A DNA stretch of 34,096 bases from Clostridia bacterium. Lineage in GTDB: Bacteria; Bacillota; Clostridia; Christensenellales; Aristaeellaceae. Under the pieces are notes generated by a model that searched no databases, was not told the DNA's origin, and saw nothing but the letters and a program-made list of their open reading frames with translations. A program made the position numbers and the translations under genes. Location: assembly GCA_017938695.1 (NCBI GenBank), contig JAGBBA010000073.1, forward strand, positions 1 through 34,096. The letters run 5' to 3'. Positions 16,330-23,801 of this stretch are shown here, in pieces; positions within the stretch are counted from its first letter, which is position 1, and each line of letters starts with the position of its first letter.

Positions 16330-16671
16330 ATGATGAAACGTGGAGAGATCTATCGGGCTGATCTGGATCCGGTGGTGGGCTCTGAACAGGGCGGGATACG
16401 GCCGGTGGTGATCATCCAGAATGATATAGGCAACCAGCATTCGACTACGGTGATCGTGGCGGCGGTGACCACACGCAGCAAAAAGGCGAATCTGCCGGTG
16501 CACGTGGCGATCACGGCAGAAGAAAGCGGGCTGAAGTGTGACTCGGTGGTGCTGCTGGAACAGGTGCGGACGCTGGAAAAGTCGCGGCTGAGCAAGTATC
16601 TGGGCTGCCTGGACAGGGACGCCATGCGGCGGATCGACCGGGCACTGGCCTTATCATTAGGAACAAATTGA
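16330..16671 (+). CDS. mazF: MazF/PemK-family endoribonuclease toxin (NdoA-like)
   Basis: Sequence-specific mRNA interferase of toxin-antitoxin systems. The 113-residue protein has MKRGEIYRADLDPVVGSEQGG at the start, then RPVVIIQND and TTVIVAAVTTR, the beta-barrel segments that hold the catalytic Arg and Thr. VLLEQVRTLEKSRL and a C-terminal helix follow, as in Bacillus NdoA. ATG 16330 follows GGGAGG (16315-16320) at 9 nt; an ATG one codon later is also possible. No antitoxin gene is recognisable upstream, where only repeats and a tiny ORF with AGGAGG (16265-16270) are found. It may be co-transcribed with the YitT-family gene. Confidence 0.92.
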   Translation: MMKRGEIYRADLDPVVGSEQGGIRPVVIIQNDIGNQHSTTVIVAAVTTRSKKANLPVHVAITAEESGLKCDSVVLLEQVRTLEKSRLSKYLGCLDRDAMRRIDRALALSLGTN

Positions 16672-16681
16672 TATAGCAACA

Positions 16682-16706
16682 GGCGGGCCTGCACTGCGGG
16701 CCCGCC
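16682..16706 (+). other. Strong hairpin between mazF and the YitT-family gene
   Basis: An 11-bp GC-rich stem (16682-16692 with 16696-16706) with a 3-nt loop and no T-tract, 10 nt ahead of the next ribosome site. It may stabilise the end of the mazF mRNA or limit downstream translation. Confidence 0.5.
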
Positions 16707-16725
16707 GATGAACACAGGAGGCTTT

Positions 16726-17604
16726 ATGAATCTGCATGAGAAACTGAGTGGGAAAATCCCGCATTTTGATGCCTTGATGGCCTACGGGCAGATCATTCTG
16801 GGCTGCATCATTGGCGGCGCGGCGTATCCGCTGTTTCTGGTGCCCAATAATATTGCGCCCGGCGGCCTGAGCGGCTTGGCGATGATATTGAACTACATCT
16901 TCCACTGGCCGGTGGGTATGACCAGCCTGATCATGAACATTCCGCTGTTTCTGGTGGGGTACAAGGCCATGGGCAGGGTGTTCGTGTGGCGCAGCCTGGT
17001 GGCGACGCTGCTGTTCTCGCTGTCCATTGACCTGATCAAGCTGGAGCCTATGACGGTGGACCCGCTGCTGGGTACGCTGTACGGCGGCTTATTGCTGGGC
17101 GCGGGCCTGGGGCTGATCCTGCGCGGCGGCGCGACCACCGGCGGCACGGACATGATCGCCCGGCTGGTGCACAGCAAGGCACCGTTCATCACGGTGGGGG
17201 CGTTCCTGTTCATGATCGACTGCGTGGTGGTGATCCTGGCCGGTGTGGTGATGGGCACCTCTGAGGGCCTGTACGCGCTGATTTCCATTTTTATTTCGTC
17301 CAAGGTGATCGACGTGGTGATGGCGGGCTTCTCGTCGAACAAGGCGTGCTTTATCATCACGCCCAACTGGGATAAGGTGACGGAGCGCATTCTGAAGGAC
17401 ATGGATCGCGGTGTGACGCAGCTGACGGCCAGGGGAGCCTACTCCGGCAAGGAGAACCCGGTGGTGCTGTGCGTGGCCAGCCGCCAGGAGGTGGCCCGTT
17501 TGAAGGATATTGTCCGTGAAGAGGACGAAATGGCCTTCATGTTTGTGACCGAGGCCCACGAGGCACTGGGCGAGGGATTCTCCCGGCTGACAGGCGAAAA
17601 TTGA
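16726..17604 (+). CDS. YitT-family membrane protein (DUF161 plus DUF2179)
   Basis: A 292-residue membrane protein of a widespread Firmicute family without a settled function. Five to six hydrophobic segments fill residues 20-205, with the family signatures VPNNIAPGGLSGLAMIL and GLILRGGATTGGTDMIARL. A soluble C-terminal domain (DUF2179) follows, with RGVTQLTARGAYSGKENPV and ending in MFVTEAHEALGEGF. ATG 16726 is preferred because AGGAGG (16716-16721) precedes it, though the 4-nt spacing is short; an ATG six codons earlier has no ribosome site. Translation of the family's C-terminal domain suggests ligand sensing, but this is unproven. Confidence 0.85.
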   Translation: MNLHEKLSGKIPHFDALMAYGQIILGCIIGGAAYPLFLVPNNIAPGGLSGLAMILNYIFHWPVGMTSLIMNIPLFLVGYKAMGRVFVWRSLVATLLFSLSIDLIKLEPMTVDPLLGTLYGGLLLGAGLGLILRGGATTGGTDMIARLVHSKAPFITVGAFLFMIDCVVVILAGVVMGTSEGLYALISIFISSKVIDVVMAGFSSNKACFIITPNWDKVTERILKDMDRGVTQLTARGAYSGKENPVVLCVASRQEVARLKDIVREEDEMAFMFVTEAHEALGEGFSRLTGEN

Positions 17605-17655
17605 CAAGGAACATCCGGCGCAGGCTGGAAAGGGCGAAAAATAACGACAAACCTC

Positions 17656-17684
17656 TTTCAAAAATGAATGAAGTCTGCTATAAT
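17656..17684 (+). promoter_or_regulatory. Promoter of the BMP-family binding protein gene
   Basis: TTTCAA (17656-17661), a 17-nt spacer and consensus TATAAT (17679-17684) with TG one base upstream, about 30 nt ahead of a strong ribosome site. Confidence 0.7.
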
Positions 17685-17732
17685 GTGTACATAAGGCACA
17701 TGTGTGCTGAAAAACAAGGAGGAGACAATCAT

Positions 17733-18932
17733 ATGAAGAAGCTTGTTTCTCTGATGCTGGCAGTCGTCATGCTGCTGGGCGTGGTGTCCTTCGCCAACGC
17801 TGAGGAAACCTACCGCATCGCCATGATCACCGACTACGGCGACATCACCGACCAGTCCTTCAACCAGACCACCTGGGAAGCTGTTGTGAAGTTCGGCACC
17901 GACAACGGCATCGACTACAAGTACTACAAGCCCGACACCAACGATACCGCTGGCCGCGTTGCCAAGGTTGAGCTGGCCATCGCTGACGGCTACAACGTCA
18001 TCGTGATGCCCGGCTACGCTTTCGGCGGCACCATCGCTGAGATCTCCGGCGAGTATCCCGAAGTGAAGTTCATCGCTCTGGACGTGGGCGTGGGCGACCT
18101 GCTGGAAGGCGGCGTGCCGCTGAAGGGCCAGGCCTATGACTACAACCCCGACAACTGGACCCTGACCGACTATGTGCACATGGACAATGTGTACTCTGCC
18201 ATCTATCAGGAAGAGCTGTGCGGCTACATGGCTGGCTACGCTGCTGTGAAGCTGGGCTACACCGAGCTGGGCTTCCTGGGCGGCATGGCTGTTCCTGCCG
18301 TTATCCGCTACGGCTTCGGCTTCGTGCAGGGCTGCGACGCTGCTGCCAAGGAGCTGGGCATCAACGTGAATGTGAAGTACGTGTACGGCAACCAGTTCTT
18401 CGGCGATGCTGATATCACCGCTTACATGGACAACTGGTACCAGAACGGCACCCAGATCGTGTTCGCCTGCGGCGGCGGCATCTACACCTCCGCTGTTGAC
18501 GCTGCCAAGAAGGTCGAAGGTGCCAAGGTCATCGGCGTTGACGTTGACCAGGCTGCTGTGATCACCAACTATGCCGCTGGCGAAGGCGCTTCCGAGGAAG
18601 AGCTGGCCAAGTGGGCTGACCTGACCGTGACCTCCGCCATGAAGGGCCTGGCCCCCACCACCATCGACACCCTGACCGATGTGGTGCTGAACGGCAACTG
18701 GGCCAACTACGCTGGCAAGATCGACAACCTGGGCCTGGTGGGCGAAGATCCCGACGCCAACTACGTGCAGATCGCCGGCAGCACTCAGTTTGCTGAGGGC
18801 AAGTTCACTGCCGAAGATTACAAGGCTCTGGTGAAGGGCATGCTGGAAGGCACCATCGTCGTTTCCAACGATATCGTGGCCGAGCCCGCTGTGACCAACG
18901 CCACCGTGGAATACCTGGGCAACATCAAGTAA
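17733..18932 (+). CDS. BMP-family (PnrA-like) nucleoside-binding protein of an ABC importer
   Basis: Extracellular solute receptor for the transporter encoded next. After a 24-residue signal peptide (MKKLVSLMLAVVMLLGVVSF, then ANA and EE) the mature protein opens with YRIAMITDYGDITDQSFNQTTWE, cut here as seen in PnrA/NupN proteins that bind purine nucleosides. VIVMPGYAFGGTI, KFIALDVG, GFLGGMAVPAVIRYGFGFVQG and VFACGGGIYTSAVDAAK continue the fold. Total 399 residues. ATG 17733 follows AAGGAGG (17716-17722) at 10 nt. Oddity: there is no lipobox cysteine, although such receptors are normally lipoproteins in Gram-positive bacteria; the signal looks like a signal peptidase I type (ANA/EE). The terminator behind it separates it from the ATPase gene. 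Confidence 0.9.
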   Translation: MKKLVSLMLAVVMLLGVVSFANAEETYRIAMITDYGDITDQSFNQTTWEAVVKFGTDNGIDYKYYKPDTNDTAGRVAKVELAIADGYNVIVMPGYAFGGTIAEISGEYPEVKFIALDVGVGDLLEGGVPLKGQAYDYNPDNWTLTDYVHMDNVYSAIYQEELCGYMAGYAAVKLGYTELGFLGGMAVPAVIRYGFGFVQGCDAAAKELGINVNVKYVYGNQFFGDADITAYMDNWYQNGTQIVFACGGGIYTSAVDAAKKVEGAKVIGVDVDQAAVITNYAAGEGASEEELAKWADLTVTSAMKGLAPTTIDTLTDVVLNGNWANYAGKIDNLGLVGEDPDANYVQIAGSTQFAEGKFTAEDYKALVKGMLEGTIVVSNDIVAEPAVTNATVEYLGNIK

Positions 18933-18945
18933 CAAACACAAAAGA

Positions 18946-18973
18946 GAAGCAGGCTTCGGCCTGCTTCTTTTTT
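18946..18973 (+). terminator. Intrinsic terminator after the binding protein gene
   Basis: A 9-bp stem (18946-18954 with 18959-18967) closed by the stable TTCG tetraloop and followed by TTTTTT. Partial read-through here would give more binding protein than transporter. Confidence 0.93.
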
Positions 18974-18977
18974 GTGT

Positions 18978-19054
18978 GAATGATGAATGATGAATTGAAA
19001 GTGTGGCCATATCTGCGCGGCACACAAACCAAATTCCTAATTCATAATTAGGAA
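18978..19054 (+). repeat. 7-nt repeats ending in GTGTGGC, copy 3, and a nearby palindrome
   Basis: Heptamers GAATGAT (twice) and GAATTGA fill 18978-18998 and are followed by AAGTGTGGCCATAT, much like the AAGTGTGGCCCTATAT after mutY. TTCCTAATT (19034-19042) then pairs with AATTAGGAA (19046-19054); this sequence resembles the first heptamers of copy 2 read inverted. Confidence 0.6.
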
Positions 19055-19061
19055 AAAGCAT

Positions 19062-19091
19062 TTTACAAAAAACCGCATTGTATGCTATACT
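19062..19091 (+). promoter_or_regulatory. Promoter of the nucleoside ABC transporter operon
   Basis: TTTACA (19062-19067), an 18-nt spacer and TATACT (19086-19091) with TG one base upstream. It gives the ATPase and permease genes their own transcript. Confidence 0.7.
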
Positions 19092-19166
19092 GTTCGTAGA
19101 TATGCTGAGCAATACAGCGCAACGTGAAATGAATAGCCGCTGTGCTGTTAAAGGAGGTTAAGGAGT

Positions 19167-20705
19167 TTGGAACAGTATGCAGTAGAAATGCTGCACATCA
19201 CGAAGCGATTCCCCGGTATCATCGCCAATGATGACATCACCCTGCAGCTGAAAAAGGGCGAGATCCATGCTCTGCTGGGCGAGAATGGTGCGGGTAAATC
19301 GACGCTGATGAGCGTGCTCTTTGGCTTGTATACGCCCGAGGAGGGCGAGATCCGCATGGACGGCCAGGCCGTCAAAATCCGCAACCCTAACGATGCCAAC
19401 GCACGGGGCATCGGCATGGTGCACCAGCACTTCAAGCTGGTGGAGTGCTTCACCGTGCTGGATAACATCATCATGGGTGTGGAACCTACCAATAAGCTGG
19501 GCTTTTTGCAGAAGAAGCATGCCCGGGAAAAGGTGCTGGCCATGTCCGAAAAGTATGGCCTGCATGTGAACCCCGATGCGCTGATCTCCGATATCACCGT
19601 GGGCATGCAGCAGCGTACCGAGATCCTCAAGATGCTGTACCGTGAGAACGATATCCTCATCTTCGACGAACCCACCGCTGTGCTGACGCCCCAGGAGATC
19701 GACGAGCTGATGCAGATCATGAAGAACCTGGCGGCGGAGGGCAAGTCCATCCTGTTCATCTCCCACAAGCTGAACGAGATCATGGCTGTGGCGGATCGCT
19801 GCTCGGTGCTGCGCAAGGGCAAGTACATCGGTACGGTGGAGATCAAGAACACTACCAAGGCCGAGCTGTCCCGCATGATGGTGGGCCGCGACGTGAAGTT
19901 CGCCGTGGACAAGGAAGAAGCCAAGCCTGCCGACGTGGTGATGGATGTGCAGCACATGACGGTGGCCTCCAAGCAGCATGATAACGATGCTGTGCGCGAC
20001 GTGTCCTTCCAGGTGCGCCGGGGCGAGATTGTGTGCATCGCCGGTATCGACGGCAATGGCCAGAGCGAGCTGGTCTTCGGCGTCACGGGTCTGGAGCCCC
20101 TGAAGAGCGGCAAGATCACCATGTGCGGCCAGGACATCACCAAGGCTCCCATCCGCAAGCGTTCCACCTCCGGCATGAGCCACATTCCGGAGGATCGCCA
20201 CAAGCACGGCCTGGTGCTGGATTACACCCTGGAGGACAACATGGTGCTTCAGCGGTACTTCGAGCCCCAGTTCACCAACGGCATCGGCTTCCTGAAGCGC
20301 GGCGCGATCCATGCCTACGCCGAAAAGCTGATCGACCAGTATGACGTGCGTTCCGGTCAAGGCGCGGTGACTGTTGCCCGCAGCATGTCCGGCGGCAACC
20401 AGCAGAAGGCCATCATCGCCCGCGAGATCGACAAGGATCCGGAGCTGCTGGTGGCTGTGCAGCCCACCCGCGGCCTGGACGTGGGTGCCATCGAGTATAT
20501 CCATCAGCAGATCGTGGCCCAGCGCGACGCGGGCAAGGCGGTGCTGCTGGTGAGCCTGGAACTGGACGAAGTGATGAACGTTTCCGATCGCATCCTGGTG
20601 ATGTACGAGGGTGAGATCGTGGGCGAGTTTGATCCCAAGAAGGTTACGGTGGAAGAACTGGGCCTGTACATGGCAGGCGCAAAGAGGGAAGGGGTGGCAC
20701 AATGA
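19167..20705 (+). CDS. Nucleoside ABC transporter ATPase (NupO/YufO type)
   Basis: Energy-supplying subunit with two tandem ABC domains in one 512-residue chain. The first has Walker [19 protein letters not shown] near residue 37, signature [12 protein letters not shown] and Walker [14 protein letters not shown]. The second has a degenerate Walker A (GIDGNGQSE), signature [15 protein letters not shown] and a Walker B-like [12 protein letters not shown]. This asymmetry is normal for BMP/sugar-type fused ATPases. The start is TTG 19167, 9 nt after AAGGAGG (19151-19157); the next ATG is seven codons in and poorly placed. Its stop overlaps the permease start by 4 nt (ATGA), so the two are translationally coupled. 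Confidence 0.93.
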   Translation: MEQYAVEMLHITKRFPGIIANDDITLQLKKGEIHALLGENGAGKSTLMSVLFGLYTPEEGEIRMDGQAVKIRNPNDANARGIGMVHQHFKLVECFTVLDNIIMGVEPTNKLGFLQKKHAREKVLAMSEKYGLHVNPDALISDITVGMQQRTEILKMLYRENDILIFDEPTAVLTPQEIDELMQIMKNLAAEGKSILFISHKLNEIMAVADRCSVLRKGKYIGTVEIKNTTKAELSRMMVGRDVKFAVDKEEAKPADVVMDVQHMTVASKQHDNDAVRDVSFQVRRGEIVCIAGIDGNGQSELVFGVTGLEPLKSGKITMCGQDITKAPIRKRSTSGMSHIPEDRHKHGLVLDYTLEDNMVLQRYFEPQFTNGIGFLKRGAIHAYAEKLIDQYDVRSGQGAVTVARSMSGGNQQKAIIAREIDKDPELLVAVQPTRGLDVGAIEYIHQQIVAQRDAGKAVLLVSLELDEVMNVSDRILVMYEGEIVGEFDPKKVTVEELGLYMAGAKREGVAQ

Positions 20706-21847
20706 AAAAGAAGCATTCTTCGATCCTTCGCTTTGAAGGCGTGCAGACCCTGCTGGCCTCGCTCCTGTGCATCCTGGGCGGTCTGCTGATCGGCTTTATC
20801 GTGCTTTTGATCATTGAGCCCAGCGGCGCGTGGGAGGCCATTACCTCCGTGCTGGAGAGCTACTTCCGCTATCCCAGCGCGAAGCTGCAGCTCAAGTACC
20901 TGGGCCAGACCCTGACCCGCACGGCTCCGCTGTTGATGTGCTCGCTGTCGGTGCTGTTTGCCTATAAGGTGGGCATGTTCAACATCGGCGCGGCGGGCCA
21001 GTATGTGGCTGGTGCCTGCGCAGCCCTGTATGTGGGCATTGCCTTCCACATGCCCTGGTGGGTGTGCATGCTGGCCGCCATCCTGGCCGGTGCCCTGCTG
21101 GGTGCCGTGAGCGGCATGCTGAAAACCTTCTGCAATGTGAATGTGGTTATCTCCGGCATCATGCTCAACTGGATCGCCCTGTATGTGACCAACATGGTGC
21201 TGAGCACCGAGGGCGTCAAGAACCCCATGAGCCCCTACACCATGCAGCTGCGCGGCGTGAACCCGGGCGGTCTGATCCCCCAAATGGGCCTGAACACCCT
21301 CTTCGGCAATGAAAAGAGCGTGACCATCGCCATCCCCCTGGCCATCATCATGGCCATTGTGGTGTGGGTGATCCTGAACAAGACCAAGTTCGGTTATGAG
21401 CTCAAGGCCACTGGCTACAACTATCATGCGGCCAAGTACAGCGGCATGAAGGAAAACCAGAACATCATCATGACCATGATGATCGCCGGTGCGCTGGCCG
21501 GTATGGGTGCGGCCCTTTTGTACCTCACCGGTATCGAAGAGTGGGAAACCACCATTTCCTCTGTGCCTGCCATGGGCTTCAACGGCATTGCCGTGGCCTT
21601 CCTGGGCGGCCTGAGCCCCATCGGCTCGATCCTGGCAGCGTACTTCATTCAGCACATCACCATGGGCGGCGGCAACGTGGACCTGAGCGTTTACTGCGCG
21701 CAGATTTCCAGCCTGATCTCCAGCCTGATCATCTTCCTGTGCGCGTTCGTGGCCTTCTTCAAGCTGGCGATCAAGAACCACTTGCGCAAGCGTGACGAAG
21801 CGGCTGCAGCGGCCGCACTGCCCAAGAAGGGAGGCGACAACGCATGA
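20702..21847 (+). CDS. Nucleoside ABC transporter permease 1 (NupP/YufP type)
   Basis: A 381-residue inner-membrane permease of the BPD_transp_2 family (as in BMP-type nucleoside and sugar importers), with about 10 hydrophobic segments. [26 protein letters not shown] and [21 protein letters not shown] are the family landmarks; the last, near residue 295, is the ATPase-coupling region. It overlaps the ATPase gene before it and the second permease after it by 4 nt each, so the three genes form a tight operon. Confidence 0.92.
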   Translation: MKKKHSSILRFEGVQTLLASLLCILGGLLIGFIVLLIIEPSGAWEAITSVLESYFRYPSAKLQLKYLGQTLTRTAPLLMCSLSVLFAYKVGMFNIGAAGQYVAGACAALYVGIAFHMPWWVCMLAAILAGALLGAVSGMLKTFCNVNVVISGIMLNWIALYVTNMVLSTEGVKNPMSPYTMQLRGVNPGGLIPQMGLNTLFGNEKSVTIAIPLAIIMAIVVWVILNKTKFGYELKATGYNYHAAKYSGMKENQNIIMTMMIAGALAGMGAALLYLTGIEEWETTISSVPAMGFNGIAVAFLGGLSPIGSILAAYFIQHITMGGGNVDLSVYCAQISSLISSLIIFLCAFVAFFKLAIKNHLRKRDEAAAAAALPKKGGDNA

Positions 21848-22788
21848 TCCTGCTTTTGCAATACACCCTGCTGTTTGCCTCGGTGCTGCTGCTGGTGGCT
21901 CTGGGCGGCTGCTTTTCTGAACGCAGCGGCGTGATTAACATCGGCCTGGAGGGCATCATGGTCATCGGTGCCCTGGGCGGTGCCCTGGTGATGAAATTCC
22001 TGCCTGCCGAAATGGGCGCGCCCATGATGATCACGGCGACCATTCTGGCCAGTGCGCTGGCGGGCATGCTGTATTCTCTTCTGCTGGCGGTGGCGGCCAT
22101 CAACTTCAAGGCTGACCAGACCATCACCGGTACGGCCATGAACATGCTGGCCACCGCTGGTGCCACCGTGGCTGTGAAGGCCATGAACACTGCTGCTTCC
22201 GGCGGCAGCGACGTGTCTTCCGACATCATTTACACCCGTGCCCGCGATATGTTCATCGTGCGCTTTGGCAATTTCGAGTTCAACTGGTTCATGGTGGTGG
22301 CCTTGGTGGCCCTGCTGATCTCCTGGGTGCTTTTGTACAAGGTGAAGTTCGGCCTACGGCTGCGTGCCTGCGGCGAGCATCCCCAGGCGGCGGACAGCGT
22401 GGGCATCAATGTGTACAAGATGCGCTACGCTGGCGTGCTGATCTCCGGCATCCTGGGCGGCATTGGCGGCATTGTGTACATCACTGCTGGCGTCAGCTCC
22501 TGGAAGTTCGAGAACGGCGTGGCGGGCTTTGGTTTCCTGGCCCTGGCCGTAATGATCTTCGGCCAGTGGAAGCCCTTCAAGATCGCCCTGGCGGCCCTGC
22601 TGTTCGGCTTCTTCCGCGCCCTGGGCAACGTGTACACCGGCTTCGACTTCCTCAAGAACCTGAACCTTCCCAGCGGCGTGTACAACATGCTGCCCTACAT
22701 CATCTCCCTGATCGTCCTTGCCCTCACCAGCAAGAGCTCCCTTGCTCCCAAGGCTGAAGGCATTCCCTACGACAAAGGCAGCCGTTGA
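21844..22788 (+). CDS. Nucleoside ABC transporter permease 2 (NupQ/YufQ type)
   Basis: A 314-residue second permease of the same family, with eight to ten membrane segments. [16 protein letters not shown] in the first quarter, [22 protein letters not shown] in the cytoplasmic coupling region near residue 180 (family-typical, here quoted only in part as [12 protein letters not shown]) and a glycine-rich [14 protein letters not shown] follow the family pattern. It starts within the stop of permease 1 (ATGA) and ends the operon; a hairpin array and terminator follow. With the binding protein and ATPase it makes a complete importer, most likely for purine nucleosides, beside the purine synthesis genes. 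Confidence 0.92.
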   Translation: MILLLQYTLLFASVLLLVALGGCFSERSGVINIGLEGIMVIGALGGALVMKFLPAEMGAPMMITATILASALAGMLYSLLLAVAAINFKADQTITGTAMNMLATAGATVAVKAMNTAASGGSDVSSDIIYTRARDMFIVRFGNFEFNWFMVVALVALLISWVLLYKVKFGLRLRACGEHPQAADSVGINVYKMRYAGVLISGILGGIGGIVYITAGVSSWKFENGVAGFGFLALAVMIFGQWKPFKIALAALLFGFFRALGNVYTGFDFLKNLNLPSGVYNMLPYIISLIVLALTSKSSLAPKAEGIPYDKGSR

Positions 22789-22789
22789 C

Positions 22790-22898
22790 CAGGGGCTTTG
22801 CCCCTGCCAGAGGGGCGTCGCCCCTCTGGACACCCCACGAAGGGCTTTCAGCCCTTTCGAAACCCATCCTGCGGTTATCTCGCAGGGTGGGTTTTCTG
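22790..22898 (+). terminator. Triloop hairpin train and terminator after the transporter operon
   Basis: Hairpins at 22790-22806 (7 bp), 22807-22816 with 22820-22829 (10 bp, loop GTC) and 22840-22846 with 22850-22856 (7 bp) are followed by a 13-bp stem (22861-22873 with 22881-22893, one mismatch or wobble) and TTTTCTGTT. The last is a credible intrinsic terminator; the first three belong to the triloop repeat family. Confidence 0.75.
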
Positions 22899-22900
22899 TT

Positions 22901-22958
22901 GGGGCCACGGCGCGGGGTCTTCGCTCCATTTCTTTCGGGCGCGCCGCGACGCGGGGAG
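22901..22958 (+). repeat. CGCGACGCG-type repeat, copy III
   Basis: GGGGCCACGGCGCGGGG is followed after a short centre by GGGCGCGCCGCGACGCG, matching copy I at 63-117 at both ends. As in copy I it lies directly behind an ACCCAT hairpin. Confidence 0.55.
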
Positions 22959-23002
22959 TGTAGGGGTTTGTCTTATTCTGCCGAATTGAGGCCATTGAGG
23001 AC

Positions 23003-23079
23003 AAATGCGAAACGAAACATTACAAAACTCAAAAAACGTTCGGATTTGTATTGACATGTGGTAACGGTTACGGTAAAAT
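23003..23079 (+). promoter_or_regulatory. purE: purE operon promoter with candidate PurBoxes and palindrome
   Basis: The promoter is strong: TTGACA (23051-23056), a 17-nt spacer and TAAAAT (23074-23079). Just upstream, 23035-23047 read on the minus strand is AAATCCGAACGTT, which fits the B. subtilis PurBox AWWWCCGAACWWT at 12 of 13 positions. A degenerate partner in opposite orientation, AAATGCGAAACGA, lies at 23003-23015 at roughly the normal spacing. A separate palindrome, GTAACGGTTAC (23061-23071), sits between -35 and -10 and looks like a LacI-family half-site pair. PurR control is therefore plausible but unproven; no regulator gene is in the window. Confidence 0.7.
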
Positions 23080-23109
23080 GAATCGTAATGTTTTGCAGGA
23101 GGTATCCGC

Positions 23110-23193
23110 ATGTTGATGCTGTGTATGAGCTGGAGCAAGCGTTGTACCTTCTACCGCCATACCTTTTTCCAGGATAGCAGGAGCGCAGTGTAA
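23110..23193 (+). CDS. Candidate leader peptide of the purine operon (27 codons)
   Basis: A short ORF in the purE leader with an excellent ribosome site, AGGAGG (23097-23102), 7 nt before ATG 23110. The 27-residue peptide begins MLMLCMSWSKRC, with three Met in the first six residues, and ends in AV and TAA at 23191-23193. Its stop codon forms the last three bases of the 5' arm of an intrinsic terminator, so a ribosome finishing the peptide would cover the hairpin. Codons 8-11 also contain bases able to pair with the 3' arm of that terminator. This arrangement suggests a translated attenuator rather than chance, but expression has not been shown and no similar peptide is known to me. Confidence 0.55.
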   Translation: MLMLCMSWSKRCTFYRHTFFQDSRSAV

Positions 23194-23217
23194 CTTCTTA
23201 CGCTGAGCTCTTTTATT
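23181..23217 (+). terminator. Leader terminator (candidate attenuator) of the purine operon
   Basis: GAGCGCAGTGTAA (23181-23193) pairs with TTACGCTGAGCTC (23198-23210): 13 positions with one mismatch and one wobble, tetraloop CTTC, then TTTTATT. An alternative helix is possible between GAGC, A, AGCGT (23133-23142) and ACGCT, GA, GCTC (23200-23210), which would remove the 3' arm from the terminator. It lies 36 nt ahead of purE, so full-length operon mRNA requires read-through. Confidence 0.65.
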
Positions 23218-23253
23218 GTGGAAAGACTTCCCGATTCAGAAAGGAAGAACGAT

Positions 23254-23739
23254 ATGAAAAAAGTTGCCATCATCATGGGAAGCGACAGCGACCTGCCCGT
23301 TTTGAAGCCTGCCTTCGAGCAGCTGCGCAAGCTGGACATTCCCTTTGAAGCTCATGTTTATTCTGCTCACCGCACCCCTGTGGAAGCGGCTGAATTTGCC
23401 CGCAACGCCCGTGATAACGGCTTTGGCGTGCTGATCGCCGCTGCTGGTAAGGCGGCCCATCTGGCCGGTGCCCTGGCTGCGCAGACCACCCTGCCCATCA
23501 TCGGCATTCCGGTGAAGTCCTCCACCCTGGACGGCCTGGATGCCCTGCTGTCCACCGTGCAGATGCCCTCCGGCATGCCGGTGGCGACCGTGGCCATCGA
23601 CGGCGCGGCCAATGCTGCCCTGCTGGCTGCCCAGATGATCGCCATCGAGGATGCTGACCTGGCTGCCAAGCTCAACGCCCAGCGCAAGGCCCAGCATGAT
23701 GCTGTCATCGCCAAGAACGACGCGCTGGTCATCGACTAA
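23254..23739 (+). CDS. purE: 5-(carboxyamino)imidazole ribonucleotide mutase PurE
   Basis: Purine step 6: moves the carboxylate to make CAIR. The 161-residue protein has the usual length, [11 protein letters not shown] near the start, VYSAHRTP with the catalytic His in the middle of the first third, [17 protein letters not shown], and [14 protein letters not shown] followed by [12 protein letters not shown]. The active-site segment reads GKAAHLAG where E. coli class I enzymes have GGAAHLPG; related variants are, from memory, common in Clostridia. Whether it uses N5-CAIR (class I, with PurK) or AIR plus CO2 cannot be settled here; purK is not in the window. ATG 23254 follows AAGGAAG (23241-23247) at 6 nt. 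First gene of the operon. Confidence 0.95.
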   Translation: MKKVAIIMGSDSDLPVLKPAFEQLRKLDIPFEAHVYSAHRTPVEAAEFARNARDNGFGVLIAAAGKAAHLAGALAAQTTLPIIGIPVKSSTLDGLDALLSTVQMPSGMPVATVAIDGAANAALLAAQMIAIEDADLAAKLNAQRKAQHDAVIAKNDALVID

Positions 23740-23771
23740 GCCAAAAAGACGAACATTCCACCTTTATTCCG

Positions 23772-23783
23772 ATCCGAACGTTT
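23772..23783 (+). promoter_or_regulatory. PurBox-like sequence between purE and purF
   Basis: ATCCGAACGTTT here is identical to the inverted 12-mer at 23034-23045 in front of the purE promoter. It contains the PurBox core CCGAAC. It lies in the 62-nt purE-purF gap, 4 nt before the purF ribosome site AGGAG (23787-23791); no promoter is evident beside it. Confidence 0.4.
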
Positions 23784-23801
23784 GATAGGAGATGGATGCT
23801 T

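Noticed and set aside
19086-19100. PurBox at the nucleoside transporter promoter
   Set aside because: Only GTTCG is present, without the flanking A/T pattern or a partner box.
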